64,000 nucleotides of DNA from Fluviibacter phosphoraccumulans (GCF_016110345.1 NZ_AP019011.1:2046001-2110000), one strand, 5' to 3'; shown: positions 43,729-53,229, numbered from the stretch's first letter. The notes: a model not told the origin generated them from the letters alone. Program-made: numbers and translations.

Positions 43729-44658
43729 ATGCCCAATCAATCCCCCGAAGCACTTTCGCAAAACCTACAGAAGCTCCGCCGTTTTATTGAAAACCGTGTG
43801 GGCAAGGCCATTGGCGATTACAAGATGATCGAAGATGGCGACACCGTGATGGTGTGTCTGTCGGGCGGTAAGGATTCGTACACGCTGCTGGATGTGCTGC
43901 TGGCGCTGCGTAAGCGCGCCCCCATTGATTTCCGCATCATTGCGATGAATCTGGATCAGAAGCAGCCGGGCTTTCCGGCCGAGGTGTTGCCGAACTATCT
44001 GGAAAAGCTGGGTGTGGAATACCGCATCGTGACGCAGGATACCTACTCGATCGTGAAAGAGAAGGTGCCCGAGGGTAAGACCACGTGTTCACTCTGTTCA
44101 CGGTTACGTCGAGGCATTATCTACAAGACTGCCAGCGAGCTGGGTGCCAATAAGATTGCGCTGGGTCACCACCGTGATGACATCGTGCACACCTTGTTTT
44201 TGAACATGCTGTTTGGCGGCAAGCTGAAGGCGATGCCACCGAAACTGGTGACCGATAACGGCGATTACATGGTGATTCGTCCGCTGGCTTATGTGCCGGA
44301 AGCAGACATCATCCGTTACGCCCGCGGTGTGAACTTCCCAATTATTCCGTGCAATCTGTGTGGCACGCAAGAGAACCTGCAGCGCCAGAAAATCCGCGAG
44401 ATGATGGCTGATTGGGATGCGCGTTACCCGGGGCGTACCGAGTCGGTCATGACGGCGATTCAGAATGTGGTGCCCTCACATCTGGGCGATCGCAGCCTCT
44501 TTGATTTTGAAGGCCTGCAAGCAGGCTACGCAGATGCCATTCCTGGCGGTGGCGATATTGCTTTCGATACGGAGAGCTACGATACCGAGAGTTGTGAGAC
44601 CCCGGTGCTGGGTGATGAGGCGCAGGTCATTACGTTTGGCGCGAAGCCAAAACCCTAG
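43729..44658 (+). CDS. ttcA: tRNA 2-thiocytidine(32) synthetase TtcA
   Basis: Fe-S-dependent enzyme making s2C32 in some tRNAs. Seen: PP-loop CLSGGKDSYTLLDVLLALRKR, the catalytic Cys pair in TTCSLCSRLRRGI (CxxC), the later CNLCGTQENLQRQ cysteines, and GHHRDDIVHTLFLNMLFGG. 309 residues. The C-terminal tail (about residues 280-309) is acidic and low in similarity. The gene abuts convergent hprK, 4 bp away. Confidence 0.96.
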   Translation: MPNQSPEALSQNLQKLRRFIENRVGKAIGDYKMIEDGDTVMVCLSGGKDSYTLLDVLLALRKRAPIDFRIIAMNLDQKQPGFPAEVLPNYLEKLGVEYRIVTQDTYSIVKEKVPEGKTTCSLCSRLRRGIIYKTASELGANKIALGHHRDDIVHTLFLNMLFGGKLKAMPPKLVTDNGDYMVIRPLAYVPEADIIRYARGVNFPIIPCNLCGTQENLQRQKIREMMADWDARYPGRTESVMTAIQNVVPSHLGDRSLFDFEGLQAGYADAIPGGGDIAFDTESYDTESCETPVLGDEAQVITFGAKPKP

Positions 44659-44662
44659 CGAC

Positions 44663-45682
44663 TCAGATCGACGGGTCGTCGATGTCGGTGGCCCGGACGG
44701 TATGTGCCGGATCGAGCGCGAGTGCGCGCTGTGCGCTCTTGGCTGCAACGTCTTCCTGAACCAGGACTTCCTGTTGCTGGCGTGATATGAATTCTTCGAG
44801 GCTATCAATGCCGCGGAACTGCAGAATGGTATTGCGCACGGCGGCTTCGAGCAGCACTGCCAGGTTGCGGCCGGCAGCCACCGGGATATTCACTTTGCGC
44901 ACCGACACGCCCAGGATCTCCTGGGTTTGTGCCTCAAACGGCAGACGTGGCGTATCGATATTAGGCTGTTGACGATGCAGATGTACGATGAGTTTGAGGC
45001 GCATCTTGCGGCGCGAGGCCGTTTCGCCAAAGATGGTGCGGATGTTGAGCAGACCGAGGCCGCGCACCTCGAGGAAGTCACGTAGCAAGCTGGGGCAGCT
45101 GCCGAAGATGACATTCGGTGCCACGCGGGTGAGTTCAACCACATCATCAGCTACCAGGCCGTGACCGCGAGAGATCAATTCCAGCGCCAGTTCACTTTTA
45201 CCCGACCCGGAGTCACCGGTGATCATCACGCCCATGCCGAGCACGTCCATAAACACGCCGTGCAGGTTGGTGTTGGTACCCAGCTTTCTGGCAAGGTAGT
45301 GACGCAACTGATCGATGACGACGGAGCAAGACAGGGTGGAAGAAAATAGCGGGGTGCCGGTTTTTTCACATGCCTCACGCAGTTCGTCCAGCACGGGCAG
45401 ATTGTCGGCGACAATAATGGCCGGTGGGGCTGCCTGACACAGATCTTCGAAGACGGATTGGCGACGTTGGGCACGGGTGCGTAGCGCCCACTTCTGCTCG
45501 GCACTGCCCACGACCTGTAAACGGTCCGGGTGAATAATATTGAGGTGACCGACGATGTCAGAGCCATAGGCATCGGTTTCCACGAGGCGGATGCTGCGGT
45601 TGCAGCCGATGCTGCCGACCCAGCTCAGCGCCAGACGATCTTTGTACGCCTCGAAAAGCTGGGCAACGCTGAGTTCTTTCAT
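44663..45682 (-). CDS. hprK: HPr kinase/phosphorylase
   Basis: Phosphorylates HPr at the regulatory Ser and also dephosphorylates it. Seen: Walker A GDSGSGKSELALELISRGH near residue 156, HprK signature GLVADDVVELTRV and the family motif LEVRGLGLLNIRTIFGE. 339 residues. Downstream of ptsN, with 15 bp between. In betaproteobacteria hprK with ptsN and rpoN belongs to an incomplete PTS that has regulatory rather than sugar-uptake roles. That is family knowledge, not shown here. Confidence 0.96.
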   Translation of the reverse strand: MKELSVAQLFEAYKDRLALSWVGSIGCNRSIRLVETDAYGSDIVGHLNIIHPDRLQVVGSAEQKWALRTRAQRRQSVFEDLCQAAPPAIIVADNLPVLDELREACEKTGTPLFSSTLSCSVVIDQLRHYLARKLGTNTNLHGVFMDVLGMGVMITGDSGSGKSELALELISRGHGLVADDVVELTRVAPNVIFGSCPSLLRDFLEVRGLGLLNIRTIFGETASRRKMRLKLIVHLHRQQPNIDTPRLPFEAQTQEILGVSVRKVNIPVAAGRNLAVLLEAAVRNTILQFRGIDSLEEFISRQQQEVLVQEDVAAKSAQRALALDPAHTVRATDIDDPSI

Positions 45683-45697
45683 AGGTCGCTTAGGCGA

Positions 45698-46153
45698 TTA
45701 AACGTGGTTGCTGGCAAAAAGCGTCAGAACCTCGACCGCTTCGGTACTGCTGCGTAGCTTTTCGCGGAGTTCCGGGTCCGAAAAGTGCTGGGCGAGTTCC
45801 GACAAAAGCTGTAGATGCTCTTCCGTGCTTTGCTCCGGCACCAGCAGAAAGAAAGCCAGATCCACCGGGCGGTTATCGGGTGCGTCGAAGGGAATCGGTG
45901 TGTTCAGACGATAGAACATACCCGCTGCTTGGCGCAGGCCTTTAAGACGACCATGCGGAATGCCAACGCCCTGACCCAGACCCGTAGAACCGAGTTGCTC
46001 ACGCATCTTCAGGCAGTCATGGATCATGGCCTCGCTCACGCCGAGGCGTTGTCCGAGTGCTTTTGCGGCCTCGGCAAACAACGCTTCCTTGGTGACGGGT
46101 TTAGCCGTCAGGACAATGGCATCCTGCGTCAGTAATTGGGCAATGGCATTCAT
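45698..46153 (-). CDS. ptsN: PTS nitrogen-regulatory protein EIIA-Ntr
   Basis: EIIA-type regulator phosphorylated on a His. The active-site region is GLGQGVGIPHGRLKGLRQAAG with His near residue 66. About 151 residues from ATG 46153 (MNAIAQLLTQDAIVL), which matches the family N-terminus better than the in-frame GTG at 46171. It is placed after hpf in the usual rpoN-hpf-ptsN-hprK order. Confidence 0.94.
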   Translation of the reverse strand: MNAIAQLLTQDAIVLTAKPVTKEALFAEAAKALGQRLGVSEAMIHDCLKMREQLGSTGLGQGVGIPHGRLKGLRQAAGMFYRLNTPIPFDAPDNRPVDLAFFLLVPEQSTEEHLQLLSELAQHFSDPELREKLRSSTEAVEVLTLFASNHV

Positions 46154-46199
46154 GGAATAAAAGGCGGGCACATCACATGCCCGCCATTCGGGTTAGCGG

Positions 46200-46520
46200 T
46201 TACTCGAGATGGCTGGCGACCGTTTGGCCCCGACCGTGATCCTGGATCTTCTGCTTGTATTTCTGGACCTGACGGTCCAGCTTGTCGGTTAGGTCATCAA
46301 CCGCAGCATACAGGTTCGGGTCGATACTCTCGACAAAAATATCTTTGCCCGGAACGTGCAGGGTGACTTCCGCTTTCTGATTCAGTTTTTCCACACTGAG
46401 CACGACATGAATATCAATGACGTGATCGAAATGGCGCGTGACCTTTTGCAGCTTCTGGCTCACGTATTCGCGGATAGCGGGGCTGACTTCCAGATGATGA
46501 CCACTGATTTGCAGATTCAT
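46200..46520 (-). CDS. hpf: Ribosome hibernation promoting factor (short HPF)
   Basis: Binds the 30S A and P sites and promotes 100S dimer formation in stationary phase. 106 residues: MNLQISGHHLEVSPAIREYVSQKL, then KLNQKAEVTLHVPGKDIFVESIDPNLYAAVDDLTDKLDRQVQKYK. This is the short form, without the C-terminal dimerisation domain of long HPF. I chose ATG 46520 because AGGAGG stands 4 nt upstream. The open frame continues upstream into rpoN without similarity. Confidence 0.95.
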   Translation of the reverse strand: MNLQISGHHLEVSPAIREYVSQKLQKVTRHFDHVIDIHVVLSVEKLNQKAEVTLHVPGKDIFVESIDPNLYAAVDDLTDKLDRQVQKYKQKIQDHGRGQTVASHLE

Positions 46521-46530
46521 ACTGCCTCCT

Positions 46531-48030
46531 CTAAAGGGTCTTGCGCAAACTGGCGGTGGGAAGACCCATCGCCTCACGGTATTTTGCTATGGTACGGCGT
46601 GCTACGACAATGCCTTCGGCACTAAATTGATCACAAATTTGTTGGTCCGAGAGTGGTTTTTTCGGATTCTCTCCCCCGATCAGCTGACGGATTCGGGCTT
46701 TAATGGCAGTGGCGGAAGCGGCGCCACCGTCATCCGTGCCGACATGGCTGCCAAAAAAGTATTTAAATTCAAAGACTCCGCGCGGCGTCGCCATGAATTT
46801 CTGGGAAGTAACGCGGGAAATGGTGGATTCGTGCAAGCCCAGTTGGTCGGCAATTTCGCGCAGGACCAGCGGGCGCATGGCCAGCTCACCTTTTTCAAAA
46901 AAAGCGGCCTGTTCGTCCACAATGGCCTGCGCCACCCGTTCGATGGTCTCGAAACGTTGCTGGATATTCTTGATGAGCCAACGGGCTTCTTGCAGCTGCC
47001 CCGTGAGGCCACTGTGGCCACCGCTCGCTTGCCGAAGCAAACCGGCATAGAGCCGATTGATTTTGAGTCGGGGCAAAGCATCCGGATTGGTCGTGGCCAT
47101 CCAGCGATCGGCTTTAGCTTTGGGGGTTTTGCGCACCAGAACATCGGGAATGATGTACGGGCTGGCATCGTCGAGGAAGCTATGACCCGGGTGCGGATTC
47201 AGGCTACGAATCAGCGCCTGGGCATCGCGCAAGGCATTGTCGTCGGCCCCGGTTTTGCGTCTCAGCAGGACGAAATCACGCTGCGCGAGTGCAGGTAGGT
47301 AGTCGGTGACCAGGCTACGGGCCAGATCGGCCGCGGGGTCGATCAGTTCTTTTAGTTGCAGCAATAAACATTCATTCAGCGTGCGTGCCCCGACGCCGAG
47401 TGGGTCGAGCTCTTGTAGTTGCGCCAGAGCCGCTTCAATTTCTGGCAGGGTAACTGCCTCATCTGCTGGCAGTGCGGCCAGAATCTCTTCCAGTCCGCTG
47501 GTCAGATAACCCCGTTCGTCGAGGGCTTCGATCAGAATGCGTATGAGGGCTTGTTCACGCCAGCTGCAGCGTTGAAGACCGACCTGGGTGAGCAGATGTT
47601 CACGCAGGGTAATGCCACCGCTGCCATCTGCATCGTAGTCGCTGTCGTTATCCTCTCCGCCGGATCCCGAGTAGGCGTAGGGGCCTTCATCCATATCCAT
47701 GGGGCTGGACTGCTCGAAGGCCTCGGCGGCATCTGTCATGCCTTCGTTGCCGTTATCGCTAGGCTCAGCACGCGGCTCATTAAATTCTGCGCGCGTTTCG
47801 TTAGAAAACTCTTGATGCGTATGGTTGTTATCGGCCGTTGTTGTGGCGTCGGTGTCGTTGCCCTCGCCCTCTTCTGCATCATCGCGTTCGAGCATGGGGT
47901 TTTCAGCCAGCGCTTGCGCCACTTCTTGTTGCAGTTCGACCGAGGACAGTTGCAGCAGTCGGATCGACTGTTGCAATTGCGGGGTCATTGTCAGGTGCTG
48001 CGTGCCTTTGAGTTGCAGGCTGGCCTTCAT
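46531..48030 (-). CDS. rpoN: RNA polymerase sigma-54 factor
   Basis: Sigma factor recognising -24/-12 promoters with enhancer-binding activators. Seen: the Gln/Leu-rich region I (LQLKGTQHLTMTPQLQQSIRLLQLSSVELQQEV), a very acidic, Asp/Glu/Asn-rich region II at about residues 50-125 and the C-terminal RpoN box ARRTIAKYREAMGLP. 499 residues. A matching promoter lies in this window at 56372-56388. Located between lptB and hpf. Confidence 0.97.
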   Translation of the reverse strand: MKASLQLKGTQHLTMTPQLQQSIRLLQLSSVELQQEVAQALAENPMLERDDAEEGEGNDTDATTTADNNHTHQEFSNETRAEFNEPRAEPSDNGNEGMTDAAEAFEQSSPMDMDEGPYAYSGSGGEDNDSDYDADGSGGITLREHLLTQVGLQRCSWREQALIRILIEALDERGYLTSGLEEILAALPADEAVTLPEIEAALAQLQELDPLGVGARTLNECLLLQLKELIDPAADLARSLVTDYLPALAQRDFVLLRRKTGADDNALRDAQALIRSLNPHPGHSFLDDASPYIIPDVLVRKTPKAKADRWMATTNPDALPRLKINRLYAGLLRQASGGHSGLTGQLQEARWLIKNIQQRFETIERVAQAIVDEQAAFFEKGELAMRPLVLREIADQLGLHESTISRVTSQKFMATPRGVFEFKYFFGSHVGTDDGGAASATAIKARIRQLIGGENPKKPLSDQQICDQFSAEGIVVARRTIAKYREAMGLPTASLRKTL

Positions 48031-48068
48031 GGTGTTCCGATGAGTGTGCTACAAGGGATAACGCGGCG

Positions 48069-48806
48069 TTACAGGCGGAAGTGCTCGCCCAGATAAACCT
48101 GACGAACGGCTTCGTTGTTGATGATTTCGGAAGGCGTGCCCGAAGCCAGTACGGTGCCTTCGCTGATGATGTAAGCGTGATCGGTAATGCCGAGGGTCTC
48201 ACGAACGTTATGGTCGGTGATGAGTACGCCGATACCGCGTTCTTTGAGGAAGCGGATGATTTTTTGAATTTCCAGAACGGCAATCGGGTCAACGCCCGCA
48301 AAGGGTTCATCGAGCAGGATGAAGCGCGGCTGGGTAGCCAGAGCGCGGGCGATTTCCACGCGGCGGCGTTCACCGCCCGATAACGATGCCGCACGGCTGT
48401 GACGAATATGTTGAATCGCCAGCTCGTCGAGGAGTGTCTCCAGGCGGCTATGCTCTTCGTCCGCACTAAGCTTTTGTAGTTGCAGCACCGCGAGTATATT
48501 TTCTTCAACAGTCAGCTTGCGAAAGACCGAGGCTTCTTGCGGTAGATACGAAATGCCCATGCGTGCCCGCTGGTGAATCGGCAGGTGCACGAGTTCATCG
48601 CCAGCCAGCGTGATATTGCCACCGTCAGCGGGGACCAGGCCCACCACCATATAGAAACAGGTGGTTTTGCCGGCACCGTTTGGGCCGAGTAGCCCGACGA
48701 CCTCGCCAGCCGAGACGTCGAACGACACGTCTTTAACAACGGTACGTTTACGGTACACCTTGCGTAGGTTTCTGGCCGAAAGAACGGCGGGTTTGGCGTC
48801 AGTCAT
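48069..48806 (-). CDS. lptB: LPS export ABC transporter ATP-binding protein
   Basis: Cytoplasmic ATPase of the LptB2FG transporter that pulls LPS from the inner membrane. Walker A GPNGAGKTTCFYMVVGL, ABC signature LSGGERRRVEIARAL, and Walker B FILLDEPFAGVDP. 245 residues from ATG 48806 (MTDAKPAVLSARNLRKVY). In many betaproteobacteria lptC and lptA precede it, but here recX is immediately upstream, so lptA and lptC must be elsewhere in the genome or absent. It lies 38 bp upstream of rpoN. Confidence 0.95.
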   Translation of the reverse strand: MTDAKPAVLSARNLRKVYRKRTVVKDVSFDVSAGEVVGLLGPNGAGKTTCFYMVVGLVPADGGNITLAGDELVHLPIHQRARMGISYLPQEASVFRKLTVEENILAVLQLQKLSADEEHSRLETLLDELAIQHIRHSRAASLSGGERRRVEIARALATQPRFILLDEPFAGVDPIAVLEIQKIIRFLKERGIGVLITDHNVRETLGITDHAYIISEGTVLASGTPSEIINNEAVRQVYLGEHFRL

Positions 48807-48837
48807 GATGGTGTGCGGGTGTGATTGAGCAGAATGA

Positions 48838-49398
48838 TCAGGTGGTGGTTTCAGATAGATCGTCTTCGTTGGCGGCACCGCCGCTGCGAATAACTTGCTG
48901 GATAACCCGCATATTAAAGCCGCGGCTGGCCAGATGACGGGTTTGTTTCATGCGTTCATTCATATCGCTAGGCGGTTGACCGAATTTTTTTAGCCACAGA
49001 TCGCGGCAGCGGGATAGTTCGTCCGGCTGTTCAGCGATAACGGCCGCAATGGTGTCACGGTCAATGCCTTTCTGGGCAAGTTCTTGTTGTAGGCGCGAGT
49101 TGCCGTAACGCGGGGCGCGTAAGCGGGTACGCATCTCGGCGTAACGGTCATCGGAGAGCATTTTCCGCTTTTCCAGATCGTTGAGCAGCGCATTCACTTC
49201 GGCTTCGGTGGGTGGAACCACTTCGGCGACTTCTACGGCAAAGTAGGCAAAGTCATCGGCGTTGCCGCGGGCCGAGCGTCGCGCCGGCCGTGGCATGGGT
49301 TTGCTCATCAGCTTGCCAGCGAGTTCCTGGCGTGAGTACTCGCGCCGCGCCAGAAGGCGCAGCGCACGAGCACGCAGGTCGTCAGCCGTGGCAGCCAA
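48838..49398 (-). CDS. recX: Regulatory protein RecX
   Basis: Modulates RecA filament growth. About 186 residues: ARALRLLARREYSRQELAGKL at the N-terminus and the tandem RecX helical repeats (AEVNALLNDLEKRKMLSDDRYAEMRTRLRAPRYGNSRLQQELAQKGI). I start at TTG 49398, which follows GAGAGAGA and is 22 bp after the recA stop. The open frame extends upstream in another frame of recA and is not coding there. The adjacent recA gene supports the call. Confidence 0.88.
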   Translation of the reverse strand: MAATADDLRARALRLLARREYSRQELAGKLMSKPMPRPARRSARGNADDFAYFAVEVAEVVPPTEAEVNALLNDLEKRKMLSDDRYAEMRTRLRAPRYGNSRLQQELAQKGIDRDTIAAVIAEQPDELSRCRDLWLKKFGQPPSDMNERMKQTRHLASRGFNMRVIQQVIRSGGAANEDDLSETTT

Positions 49399-49420
49399 TC
49401 TCTCTCTGGCCCCGCTCGAC

Positions 49421-50452
49421 TTAAGCGTCGTCGCCAGCAGGCGCGGGCTTGGCACCACCGATGGTGATACCGGCCGCTTCCATGATTCTGGCTTCGATTT
49501 CCTTGGCCATTTCCGGACGGGTCTTGAGGAACTCACGGACATTGTCTTTGCCCTGGCCGATCTTCTCACCGTTGTAGGCATACCAGGCACCGGCCTTGTC
49601 GACGATCTTGTGCTCGACACCCAATTCGATGATTTCGCCTTCGCGCGAAATACCTTCGCCATAAAGAATGTCGAAGATGGCTTCGCGGAACGGGGGCGCT
49701 ACTTTGTTCTTAACGACCTTGACGCGGGTTTCTGAACCCACCACTTCGTCACCACGCTTGATGGCACCGATACGGCGGATGTCCAGACGCACCGATGCGT
49801 AGAACTTCAGCGCGTTACCGCCAGTGGTGGTTTCCGGGTTACCGAACATGACACCGATCTTCATGCGGATCTGATTAATGAAGATAACGAGGGTATTGGT
49901 TTTCTTGATGCTGCCGGTGAGCTTACGCAGCGCCTGGCTCATCAGTCGGGCATGCAGACCCATCATGGAGTCGCCCATTTCGCCTTCGATTTCAGCGCGC
50001 GGCGTCAGTGCGGCGACCGAGTCAATGACGATGATGTCAACGCCGCCGGAACGTACCAGCATGTCGGCAATTTCCAGACCCTGTTCACCGGTATCTGGTT
50101 GCGAAATGATCAGGTTGGGTACATCAACACCCAGCTTGCCAGCGTAGATCGGGTCGAGGGCGTGTTCGGCATCGATAAAGGCCGCGGTACCACCGGCGCG
50201 CTGAGCAGCGGCGATGACCTGCAGGGTTAGCGTGGTTTTACCCGATGATTCCGGACCGTAAATTTCGACCACACGACCGCGTGGCAGACCGCCGATACCG
50301 AGTGCCATGTCGAGCCCCAGCGAGCCGGTCGACACGGATTGAATGCCTTGATCGATCTGTGCGTCGCCCATTTTCATGATGGCGCCCTTGCCGAATTGCT
50401 TTTCGATCTGGGCTAGCGCGGCACCGAGTGCCTTGACCTTGTTTTCGTCCAT
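49421..50452 (-). CDS. recA: Recombinase RecA
   Basis: Homologous recombination and SOS co-protease. Walker A GPESSGKTTLTLQVIAAAQ, Walker B-type IIVIDSVAAL, and the L2 motif region GNPETTTGGNALKFYASVRLDIRR. 343 residues starting MDENKVKALGAALAQIEKQFGKG, preceded by AGGAAG. The upstream gap of 142 bp to divergent rep shows no clear LexA box of the CTGT-N8-ACAG type that I could find. Confidence 0.98.
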   Translation of the reverse strand: MDENKVKALGAALAQIEKQFGKGAIMKMGDAQIDQGIQSVSTGSLGLDMALGIGGLPRGRVVEIYGPESSGKTTLTLQVIAAAQRAGGTAAFIDAEHALDPIYAGKLGVDVPNLIISQPDTGEQGLEIADMLVRSGGVDIIVIDSVAALTPRAEIEGEMGDSMMGLHARLMSQALRKLTGSIKKTNTLVIFINQIRMKIGVMFGNPETTTGGNALKFYASVRLDIRRIGAIKRGDEVVGSETRVKVVKNKVAPPFREAIFDILYGEGISREGEIIELGVEHKIVDKAGAWYAYNGEKIGQGKDNVREFLKTRPEMAKEIEARIMEAAGITIGGAKPAPAGDDA

Positions 50453-50594
50453 GATGACTTCCTTTTGAGAGATTGGAATGATTATTGCACACCATGAGAG
50501 TCTCACCAGGTGAGCCTCTGGAGGATTGCCTGAAAATATATTTAAAAGCATCCGGTTGAGCGAGTGGGCTATCAGACCGGTACAATCCGCGGCC

Positions 50595-52631
50595 ATGTCT
50601 TCATCCCCCGGAAACTCCATCCCTGCAGGTCTGAACCCGCGTCAACGCGAGGCGATTGCTTATCTGGACGGTCCATTGCTGGTGCTGGCCGGTGCCGGTT
50701 CGGGTAAAACCCGCGTCATTACCGAAAAGATCGTCCACCTCATCGAAACCTGCGACATCAAGCCGCATCAGGTGGCCGCGATTACCTTTACCAATAAAGC
50801 CGCGATGGAAATGTCGGAGCGGATCGCCAAGCGTATGGCGAGTGCGTCAAAAGGCACGCCCAAAGGTCTGACGATCGCCACTTTTCACTCGCTCGGTTTG
50901 CGTATGGTGCGCGAAGAAGCCAAGACGCTGGGTTACAAGCCGGGCTTCTCGATTTTCGATTCAGCCGACTGTCTGGGCATTATTAACGAGCTGAGTGGTA
51001 CGACCGATAAAGCCAAGCTGCGCTGGCTGCAAACCACGATTTCGCTCTGGAAGAATGGGCTGCTGAGCCCAAAAGAAGCAGCAGATGCTGCGAAGGACGA
51101 AGAAGAGGTCGTAGCTGCCCGTGTGTATTGTGAGTATGCCAACGCCTTGCACGCCTATCAGGCAGTGGATTTTGACGATCTGATCCGGTTACCGGTAACG
51201 CTGCTGCAAGACAATGCGGAAATCCGGCAGAAGTGGCAGGATAAATTCCGCCATATTCTGGTAGATGAATATCAGGATACGAACACGGCCCAGTACCGGT
51301 TGCTGCAACAGCTGACAGGTGTGCGTGCCTCATTCACGGCCGTGGGGGACGACGATCAGGCCATTTACGGTTGGCGTGGGGCCGACGTGGAAAACCTGCG
51401 TCGTCTGACGGAAGACTTTCCGCAACTCAAAGTCATCAAGCTGGAACAGAATTACCGCTCGACCGGCAAGATTTTGGATGCGGCCAATACACTGATTGAA
51501 AACAACCCAAAGCTTTTCCCCAAGTCCTTATGGTCGGAGCACGGCCCCGGTGCCAACATTAACGTGATCGCCTGTGCTGAAGGCGAAGCCGAAGCCGAGA
51601 CGGTGGTGATGAAGCTACAGGGCCATCGCTTCGAGCATCGCGCCAAGTTCTCCGACTACGCCATTCTGTATCGCAGCAATCATCAGGCACGGGTGTTTGA
51701 ACAGGCCTTGCGCCAGCAGCGTATCCCCTATCTGCTATCGGGTGGACAGTCATTCTTTGACAAAGCCGAGATCAAGGATTTGCTGGCCTATCTGCGCTTG
51801 CTGGTCAACGATGACGATGATCCTGCATTCATTCGTGCGGCCACGACGCCAAGGCGCGGCATTGGTACCCAGACCTTAGCCACGCTCGGCCGCTATGCTG
51901 CCGAGCGGCAGATATCGTTGTTTGCCGCCTTGTTTGAAGAAGGGTTTGCGGCGCAGGCCAGTAGTCGCGTGGTGCAACCGCTGCGTGAATTTGGTGAGTT
52001 CATCAATCGCTTTCAGTGGCGTGCTCAGCGTGAATCGGCCGCCGACGTTTTCCCGGATATTCTGGCGGCTATTGATTACGAGAATTGGCTCTACGATCAG
52101 GAAGAATCCCGTGCCGCTGAAACGCGTTGGGGCAATGTGCAGGAATTCCACGCCTGGATCACCAAGAAAAGTGATGACGACGGCAAAACGCTGGCCGAAA
52201 TCGTACAGACGATGGCCTTGATGTCGCTCCTGGAGCGGCGCGATCAGGGCGATGACTATGACGCCGTGCAGCTCTCAACGTTGCATGCCGCCAAGGGTCT
52301 GGAATTTGGCCACGTGTTTCTGGTGGGCGTTGAAGAAAATATTCTGCCGCATCGTGAATCCCAAGAGGCAGAGAAGCTCGAAGAAGAGCGCCGCCTGATG
52401 TACGTGGGTATTACGCGTGCGCAACGCAGCCTGCATATCACCTGGTGTGAGAAGCGTCGCCAGGGTAAAGAGCTGGTGCCCTGTGAGCCTTCGCGTTTTA
52501 TTCAGGAAATGGGCTGTGAGGCAGCCACCTCAGCCAGCAAGACCGTTGCCGATAAATCAACCTCGACGGCCAAACTGGATTTCTTGAAGGCGCTGCTACA
52601 AAAAAATAATTCAGGCGACGCAACGGCGTAG
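50595..52631 (+). CDS. rep: ATP-dependent DNA helicase Rep
   Basis: 3'-to-5' superfamily 1A helicase that clears proteins ahead of the fork. Motifs: Q/I LNPRQREAIAYLDGPLLVLAGAGSGKTRV, Ia TFTNKAAMEM, II VDEYQDTN, III DDDQAIYGWRGAD, IV EQNYRSTGKIL, and V-VI STLHAAKGLEFGHVFLVGVEENILPHRE with YVGITRAQRSL. 678 residues, close to E. coli Rep (673). UvrD is the alternative, but length and the ADDQSIY-to-DDDQAIY region favour Rep. Followed by a strong terminator. Confidence 0.93.
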   Translation: MSSSPGNSIPAGLNPRQREAIAYLDGPLLVLAGAGSGKTRVITEKIVHLIETCDIKPHQVAAITFTNKAAMEMSERIAKRMASASKGTPKGLTIATFHSLGLRMVREEAKTLGYKPGFSIFDSADCLGIINELSGTTDKAKLRWLQTTISLWKNGLLSPKEAADAAKDEEEVVAARVYCEYANALHAYQAVDFDDLIRLPVTLLQDNAEIRQKWQDKFRHILVDEYQDTNTAQYRLLQQLTGVRASFTAVGDDDQAIYGWRGADVENLRRLTEDFPQLKVIKLEQNYRSTGKILDAANTLIENNPKLFPKSLWSEHGPGANINVIACAEGEAEAETVVMKLQGHRFEHRAKFSDYAILYRSNHQARVFEQALRQQRIPYLLSGGQSFFDKAEIKDLLAYLRLLVNDDDDPAFIRAATTPRRGIGTQTLATLGRYAAERQISLFAALFEEGFAAQASSRVVQPLREFGEFINRFQWRAQRESAADVFPDILAAIDYENWLYDQEESRAAETRWGNVQEFHAWITKKSDDDGKTLAEIVQTMALMSLLERRDQGDDYDAVQLSTLHAAKGLEFGHVFLVGVEENILPHRESQEAEKLEEERRLMYVGITRAQRSLHITWCEKRRQGKELVPCEPSRFIQEMGCEAATSASKTVADKSTSTAKLDFLKALLQKNNSGDATA

Positions 52632-52640
52632 CTAGCAAAC

Positions 52641-52667
52641 AAAAGGGACGCCATAGCGTCCCTTTTT
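52641..52667 (+). terminator. Bidirectional rho-independent terminator after rep
   Basis: An 11-bp stem (AAAAGGGACGC at 52641-52651 with GCGTCCCTTTT at 52656-52666) and a CATA loop, with T-run on the plus strand and A-run on the other. It sits 10 bp after rep and about 17 bp beyond the convergent cytochrome gene's stop, so it can serve both. Confidence 0.92.
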
Positions 52668-52683
52668 GCTGAAGCGGTTACGT

Positions 52684-53115
52684 TTACTTCGAACCGTTCA
52701 CCATGTACTCAACACCGGCCTTGACTTCATCGTCGCTCAGGCTGGCAGCGCCACCGCGTGCCGGCATGCCACGAATACCGTTGATGGCATGGTTGTTCAG
52801 CGTAGCGATGCCTTGGGCGATACGCGGCGCCCAGGCAGCCTTGTCACCAAACTTGGGTGCGCCGAGTACGCCAGCACCGTGGCAACCGGCACAGACGGTG
52901 TTGTAAACGGTCTTGCCATCTTTAACGCCACCATCACCACCACCGGCTTGCATTTCAATCTTGGCAACGGGTGCGATGCGCGATTCCACATCGTCGGCGT
53001 TGCTACCACTGCTGCCCTTGCCCGTCATCGAGAATGGCACAACAACGGCAATCAGAACTACCGCGATGGCGATGGAGAGGTACATCATCTTGCTGCTGGA
53101 ATTCTTGTCGGCCAT
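52684..53115 (-). CDS. Cytochrome c5 family protein
   Basis: 143 residues with an N-terminal membrane anchor (about residues 10-30, MMYLSIAIAVVLIAVVVPFSM) and a single class I cytochrome c domain. The heme-binding CAGCH is near residue 75 (VYNTVCAGCHGAGV) and the likely axial Met is in IRGMPARGGAA. Cytochrome c5 is a periplasmic electron carrier in respiration, with membrane-anchored forms. No oxidase genes are adjacent. Promoter region lies toward the tRNA gene. Confidence 0.9.
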   Translation of the reverse strand: MADKNSSSKMMYLSIAIAVVLIAVVVPFSMTGKGSSGSNADDVESRIAPVAKIEMQAGGGDGGVKDGKTVYNTVCAGCHGAGVLGAPKFGDKAAWAPRIAQGIATLNNHAINGIRGMPARGGAASLSDDEVKAGVEYMVNGSK

Positions 53116-53190
53116 GATCGATCCTGTGAGCGAAAAATAAATGGGCGTGATTTCTAATTATAACGGGAACTAAACCGCTTGGGGGCGCTT

Positions 53191-53219
53191 TGGACAGTCT
53201 GCGCAAAAACGGCTAGACT
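53191..53219 (+). promoter_or_regulatory. Promoter of tRNA-Arg
   Basis: TGGACA (53191-53196, one mismatch to TTGACA), 17 bp, then TAGACT (53214-53219). The tRNA 5' end follows 11 nt downstream, so transcription would start at or just before the mature 5' end. Confidence 0.5.
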
Positions 53220-53229
53220 TCGGCCGCAC

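Noticed and set aside
50453..50594. LexA/SOS box upstream of recA
   Set aside because: I looked for CTGT-N8-ACAG or the longer SOS consensus in the recA-rep gap and found no convincing match.
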